DNA from: Kineosporia aurantiaca JCM 3230
Lineage (GTDB): Bacteria; Actinomycetota; Actinomycetes; Actinomycetales; Kineosporiaceae
Length of the DNA stretch: 64,000 nt
Direction of reading: 5' to 3'
Assembly: GCA_000719025.1 (NCBI GenBank)
Contig: JODP01000001.1
Coordinates: 867,664-931,663, forward strand
Part shown: positions 60,132-64,000 of the stretch, one piece after another
Position numbering within the stretch: the first letter of the stretch is position 1
Layout of the letters: each line of letters opens with the position of its first letter
The notes under the pieces: model-generated
What the model was told of the DNA's origin: nothing
The model's database searches: none
The model's input: the letters and a program-made list of their open reading frames with translations, nothing else
Made by a program: the position numbers and the translations under genes

Positions 60132-61619
60132 ATGATCCGCCGCGTCCTCGTCACCGGTACCGTCGCGCTGGCCACCCTGCTCGGGCCGGCCGCCGGAGCG
60201 GCTCTGGCCGCTCCGCCGTCCCTGAGGGCCGCCGACGCCACCGACGCCACCGCTCCCACCTTGAGCACCGGCTCGGTCCGGCCGGGCGTGAGCTTCACCC
60301 TGACCCCGTCGCAGAGCTGCCCGGCCGCCGACGGCGAACAGGTGGTCCTGATCAGCTACACCGACAGCGAAGAGACCACCTACCAACTCGCGACCCAGGT
60401 GACTGACGACGACGGGAGCTGGGACGCGATCCCCCTGCGGATCCCGGTGACCGGCCTCGACGACACCGGCTCCTGGCTGGATGCCGGAGTGGCGACCGGC
60501 GCCGGCACGATCGACGTGCTCTGCCTGAACTCGGACTTCGTGATGGCCGGGGCCTCGCGGACCAGCTTCTCGCCGCTGGCCCCGGACCAGCGGCAGGCCG
60601 TGCTGGAGGATCCGGACGACGACGGGGACGACCCGGGCGACGACGCCGGCGACGACAACGTGACGCTCACCTACGCTCCGGCTGCCCTGACCGTGGCCGG
60701 GAAGGCTGCGGCGGTGAACGTTACGCCGGCCCTCGCTCAGCCGGGCGACTCGATCACGGTGGCACCGGTGGACGTTTGCGCGGGCACCTCGGCGAGGACC
60801 GCCCGGATCCAGGTCAGCCCGGCGACACCGGGTGAGGACGAGGACCCGGGGGACGATTCCGGGGACGACCCGGGGGACGCCGGGGGAGATGACGGAGGAG
60901 ACGGTGGGGACGGGGTCACCGGGCTGGGCGCCGAGGCCGACCCGGACGCGATCCTGACGACCGAGGTCCTGGCCACCGACGGTACCTGGCCGTCGACCGA
61001 GCTGAAGATTCCTGCCGGAGCCCCCCTCGGCGACTACGCGGTGATCGTGGACTGCCTGGACGGCGGCCAGGCCATCAGCAGCCGGTACGACGCGGCTCCG
61101 CTCGCTCTGGGCACCGTCGTGGCCGGCGACCCGGTCTGCTCGGCCAAGGGCGCGACGGTCCGCCTGACCGGCACCTACCCGGACACTCTGGTGACCGGGG
61201 ACGGCGACGATCTCGAGCTGCCCGCCACCCTCCGGCTGTCCGGCGCCGGTCCCTGGAACGTCTCGCTGGACTCCTCGCTCACCGAGGGGCTAGTGCTGAA
61301 GAAGAAGATCTCCTGCCCGGAGCCGGACTACGAGCTGACCGTGCCGAAGACCGCGGTGTCCACCAGTGGTGCGGTGCGGGCCCGGATCTGCAACACCGGC
61401 GACGCCTCGGCCCGCGCCCTGCTCCAGGTGGCGGCCAAGGGTAAGAAGTTCGTCACCGTGGACCGCCAGACGCTGGACGACGGGGACTGCGCCTGGCTGG
61501 ACGGCGGCAAGGTGAAGAAGGGCGGTTCCGCCCGGGCCCGGGTGCTGCTCGACCCGCCCGGTCAGGGCGTCACCGATCAGGAGGTCTCCAAGTCCTTCAC
61601 GGTCCGCCGCAAGGGCTGA
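60132..61619 (+). CDS. Secreted protein with two acidic DG-rich linkers, function unknown
   Basis: 495 residues from ATG 60132 (GGGAGA upstream). Signal peptide RVLVTGTVALATLLGPAAGAALA, likely cleavage near residue 28. The folded parts (about 35-150, 185-235, 275-365 and 380-495) are beta-rich with paired cysteines, and two share the pattern ...FTLTPSQSC / ITVAPVDVCAGTSA...IDVLCL / VIVDCLDGG, suggesting repeated immunoglobulin-like units. They are separated by acidic linkers (DDDGDDPGDDAGDD and repeated PGDD/GDDGGDGGDG), which could bind calcium. No anchor motif is seen. Confidence 0.75.
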   Translation: MIRRVLVTGTVALATLLGPAAGAALAAPPSLRAADATDATAPTLSTGSVRPGVSFTLTPSQSCPAADGEQVVLISYTDSEETTYQLATQVTDDDGSWDAIPLRIPVTGLDDTGSWLDAGVATGAGTIDVLCLNSDFVMAGASRTSFSPLAPDQRQAVLEDPDDDGDDPGDDAGDDNVTLTYAPAALTVAGKAAAVNVTPALAQPGDSITVAPVDVCAGTSARTARIQVSPATPGEDEDPGDDSGDDPGDAGGDDGGDGGDGVTGLGAEADPDAILTTEVLATDGTWPSTELKIPAGAPLGDYAVIVDCLDGGQAISSRYDAAPLALGTVVAGDPVCSAKGATVRLTGTYPDTLVTGDGDDLELPATLRLSGAGPWNVSLDSSLTEGLVLKKKISCPEPDYELTVPKTAVSTSGAVRARICNTGDASARALLQVAAKGKKFVTVDRQTLDDGDCAWLDGGKVKKGGSARARVLLDPPGQGVTDQEVSKSFTVRRKG

Positions 61620-61683
61620 GCCGGCCGGTCGCCGAGGCGGATATCAAGGGGTTGCCCGCACCCGTTCGCAGTAGCGTGCGGGC

Positions 61684-63720
61684 ATGAGCGACTCAGCGGG
61701 TTCCGAGCTCCCCGTCGTCCCCTACGGTGCCTGGCCCTCCCCGATCAGCGCGGCCGATCTGGTCAGCGGCATCGTCCGCCCGATCGACGTCTGGCCCGGT
61801 GACACGGGCACCTGGTGGTCCCAGATCCGGCCCGACCAGGGCGGGCGTGAGCAATTGGTGTTCCGGGCGGCCGACGGCACGATCAGCGACCTCTTAGGAC
61901 CGGACTGGAATGCCCGGACCGGAGTCCATGAGTACGGCGGAGCGGCCTGGTGGGTCGCCGGTGACGTGGTCTTTGCGGTGAACTGGAACGACCAGCGGGT
62001 GTACCGGGCCGAGCCGGGGAAGCGGCCGGTGCCGATCACTCCGACCCCGCCGGCCAAGGGCGCCTGGCGTTACGCGGACGGACGGGTCACCCCGGACGGG
62101 AAGACGATCGTCTGCGTCCGTGAGGCGCATGCCGGCGACGAGGTACGCAACGAGATCGTCGCTTTCGCCTCGGCTCCGGGCGATACCGAAGACCCGACGC
62201 CACGCGTTCTGGTGACCGGCACCGATTTCGTCGCCTCCCCAAGGATCAGCCCGGACGGACGCCATCTGGCCTGGATTGAGTGGCAGCACCCGAACATGCC
62301 GTGGGACAGCACTGCGCTCTGGGTGGCCGAACTGGTGTCCGGCGACTCGGGCCTGACGACGGCCGACGCCCGGCTGCTGACCGGTGCTCCCCGGGTCGGG
62401 CGCGGCCGCCCGGCCAGCCGGGACGGGCAGGCGCTGATGCAGCCTCACTTCGCCCCCGACGGCAGCCTTTACGTCATCTCGGACGAGTCGGAGTGGTGGA
62501 ACGTCTACCGCGTCGACGACACCAGCGGCCGGCTCACTCCTGTCCTGCCCCTGCGCTCCGAGGTCGGCGGACCGGCCTGGGAGTTCGGGGCCAGCGAATA
62601 CGCGGTGGACGCCGAGAACCAGGTCTGGCTGACCTATGTGGATGCCGAGGGTGCGAATCTGGTTCGCGTGGACGGTGAGTCGACCGAGACCCAGGCCCTG
62701 CCGTTCCGGTCTCTGCACCACCTGCGGCTTTCCCCGGACGGTTCCCGACTGACCGCGATCGCCAGCCAGGCCACCGCCGAGGCCGCCGTCGTGGAGTTCC
62801 GGACCACCGAAAACAGCTTGGTCACTTGGGAAATTCTCAACGAGGTACCGGACTCGGGCCTGGCTCCGGCCGGGATCTCGCTGCCTCAGCACGTGACTTT
62901 TCCGAGTGTCGGCGGGCGCGACGCCCACGCCCTGCTCTATCCGCCGGCCTCGGCCGTCGCCCGCGGACCCGAGAACGAGCGACCGCCCCTGATCGTGACG
63001 ATTCACGGCGGACCGACCAGCGCCGCCAGCTCGGCGTTCCGGTTGAACATCCAGTACTGGACCAGCCGCGGTTTCGCGGTCATCGACGTGAACTACGGCG
63101 GCAGCACGGGTTACGGCCGGACCTACCGGAAGCTGCTCAACGATGCGTGGGGGATCGTCGACGTCGAGGACGCCTGCTCGGCCGCCCTCTGGGTCGCCGC
63201 CCAGGGCCTGGCCGACCCGGCCCGGCTGGCCATCCGCGGTGGGAGTGCCGGTGGCTACACGGTTCTGGCTTCGCTGGCGACCCGGGACGTGTTCACCGCC
63301 GGAGCCAGCCTCTACGGTGTGGCCGACCTTTCGGCCCTGGCCCGCGACACCCACAAGTTCGAGTCCCGTTACCTGGACGGCCTGATCGGGCCCTGGCCCC
63401 AGGCCGAGAAGATCTACACCGAACGCTCCCCGCTATCGCACATCGACGGCTTCGACCGCCCGCTGATTGTGCTGCAGGGTGACGAGGACGCGGTGGTACC
63501 GCCGGCTCAGGCCGAGATGATCGTCGCAGCTCTGGCCGAAAAGCAGGTGCCGCACAGCTATCTGCTCTTCGCCGGGGAGCAGCACGGCTTCCGGCGTGCC
63601 GAGAACATCATCCGCGCCTTCGAGGCGGAGCTGTCCTTCTACGGTCAGGTGTTCGGGTTCGAGCCGGCCGGTCTGGACGAGCAGGTTCGGATCCGGTTCG
63701 CCGAGAACCTCGGGAAGTAG
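61684..63720 (+). CDS. S9-family dipeptidyl/prolyl oligopeptidase
   Basis: 678 residues from ATG 61684. TAGCGT (61672-61677) ends six bases before the ATG, suggesting a leaderless start. A beta-propeller (about 1-400) precedes the hydrolase domain. The nucleophile is in GGSAGGY (about residue 520), the Asp in GDEDAVVP (about 601) and the His in EQHGF (about 636). Oxyanion segment VTIHGGPTSAA. Cytoplasmic peptidase; same superfamily as the enzyme at 23156 but a different subgroup. Confidence 0.92.
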   Translation: MSDSAGSELPVVPYGAWPSPISAADLVSGIVRPIDVWPGDTGTWWSQIRPDQGGREQLVFRAADGTISDLLGPDWNARTGVHEYGGAAWWVAGDVVFAVNWNDQRVYRAEPGKRPVPITPTPPAKGAWRYADGRVTPDGKTIVCVREAHAGDEVRNEIVAFASAPGDTEDPTPRVLVTGTDFVASPRISPDGRHLAWIEWQHPNMPWDSTALWVAELVSGDSGLTTADARLLTGAPRVGRGRPASRDGQALMQPHFAPDGSLYVISDESEWWNVYRVDDTSGRLTPVLPLRSEVGGPAWEFGASEYAVDAENQVWLTYVDAEGANLVRVDGESTETQALPFRSLHHLRLSPDGSRLTAIASQATAEAAVVEFRTTENSLVTWEILNEVPDSGLAPAGISLPQHVTFPSVGGRDAHALLYPPASAVARGPENERPPLIVTIHGGPTSAASSAFRLNIQYWTSRGFAVIDVNYGGSTGYGRTYRKLLNDAWGIVDVEDACSAALWVAAQGLADPARLAIRGGSAGGYTVLASLATRDVFTAGASLYGVADLSALARDTHKFESRYLDGLIGPWPQAEKIYTERSPLSHIDGFDRPLIVLQGDEDAVVPPAQAEMIVAALAEKQVPHSYLLFAGEQHGFRRAENIIRAFEAELSFYGQVFGFEPAGLDEQVRIRFAENLGK

Positions 63721-63726
63721 GTCGCC

Positions 63727-63762
63727 GGATTGCGGCTTCTCCAATTGGAGGAGCCGCAATCC
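63727..63762 (+). terminator. Terminator after the S9 peptidase
   Basis: 16-bp stem (63727-63742 with 63747-63762, one T-G pair) and AATT loop, followed by TTGG, seven bases after the stop codon. Confidence 0.75.
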
Positions 63763-63792
63763 TTGGGCACGAGGAAAGCGGCAAACGCAGTA

Positions 63793-63840
63793 GTGGCGGC
63801 CCGCGCCGCTCGGACATTTCTGCCCGGCGGGGGCCGCCAC
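63793..63840 (-). terminator. Hairpin downstream of the rRNA operon
   Basis: Arms 63793-63808 and 63825-63840 pair over about 16 bases with one mismatch; on the minus strand this lies just beyond the 5S rRNA 3' end, as expected for an rrn terminator. Confidence 0.55.
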
Positions 63841-63860
63841 CACTGTCTTTCCTAAATTAT

Positions 63861-63953
63861 GTCCGGCGATGTCCTACTCTCCCACACCGTAACCAGTGCA
63901 GTACCATCGGCGCTGGCAGGCTTAGCTTCCGGGTTCGGAATGGGACCGGGCGG
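63861..63953 (-). rRNA. rrf: 5S ribosomal RNA, 3' portion only
   Basis: The minus strand has the conserved 5S segments CCCGGTCCCATTCCGAACC, CGGAAGCTAAGCC, CGCCGATGGTACTGC and the 3' end TGTGGGAGAGTAGGACATC then GCCGGAC. The first 30-35 nt (helix I and II 5' strands) are missing. In their place the sequence runs straight into 23S rRNA 3'-region sequence, so no complete 5S can be formed. Confidence 0.85.
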
Positions 63954-64000
63954 GTCTTCAGTCCCCGCTTCCACATCCGGCCTATCAACCCAGTAGTCTA
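63949..64000 (-). rRNA. 23S rRNA 3'-region fragment joined to 5S
   Basis: Reading leftward from 64000, the minus strand gives CTACTGGGTTGATAGGCCGG, then ATGTGGAAGCGGGG and ACTGAAGACCCG. These are the domain VI segments about 50-100 nt before the 3' end of actinobacterial 23S rRNA. The normal continuation (TGGAGCTGACCGGTACTAAT) is absent. The switch to 5S falls around the shared CCCG at 63949-63953. Confidence 0.8.

Overview
The window is chromosomal DNA of a high-GC actinomycete. Evidence: uniformly GC-rich codon use, a WhiB-family regulator, F420-type LLM oxidoreductase, DUF397/XRE and roadblock signalling genes, PASTA-type cell-wall proteins, many GTG starts and many apparently leaderless promoters. 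The first 13 kb follows the gene order around wblA in Streptomyces and whiB4 in Mycobacterium tuberculosis (nth, crp, metallo-beta-lactamase, RidA, DUF4177, two ArsA/Get3-like ATPases, WhiB, PASTA-penicillin-binding protein, metallophosphoesterase). The asd/ask and recR/dnaX/SRP RNA blocks are also classic actinobacterial neighbourhoods. A spore- or motility-capable genus (for example in the Kineosporiaceae) is possible, but the genus cannot be fixed from the sequence alone.

Layout. 1-13.4 kb: DNA repair (nth), an RsiG/AmfC-like protein, Crp, then the wblA neighbourhood. 13.4-16.6 kb: tRNA-Pro, a fused PabA-PabB aminodeoxychorismate synthase and small conserved proteins. 16.6-19.1 kb: a membrane Ser/Thr kinase with an FHA-HTH partner. 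19.4-21.2 kb: two small unknown genes diverging from an XRE/DUF5753-DUF397 pair. 21.3-22.9 kb: a secreted unknown protein and a striking protein made entirely of six-residue repeats that changes into a cysteine ladder. 23-32.6 kb: S9 peptidase, asd-ask, DUF5063-recR, a serine hydrolase, dnaX and the SRP RNA. 32.7-38.1 kb: tRNA-Ser, a LytR_C operon, DUF4262, a mirror-image pair of roadblock/DUF4388 modules and a second tRNA-Ser. 38.2-40.5 kb: tadA, upp, a small membrane protein and an acyltransferase.

41-48.4 kb: six co-directional genes (two small membrane proteins, VirB4-type ATPase, large polytopic membrane protein, bitopic VirB8-like protein, lysozyme-like/NlpC-P60 hydrolase) that look like a chromosomal type IV secretion-like machine without relaxase or coupling protein. 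It converges on a 1310-residue membrane protein with C-terminal ACT-like domains, which is co-transcribed with a phosphopantetheinyl transferase. 53.3-63.7 kb: PPK2, CorC/HlyC transporter, a PASTA-like protein, gnd, ilvA, a secreted protein with acidic linkers and a second S9 peptidase. At the right edge the 3' part of a 5S rRNA is joined directly to 23S rRNA 3'-region sequence, which is either an assembly chimera or a deleted rrn operon.

Regulatory architecture is readable. Convergent gene pairs are separated by long GC hairpins or share their stop codons in one CTAG. At least nine genes have a TANNNT -10 element placed so that transcription would begin at the start codon.
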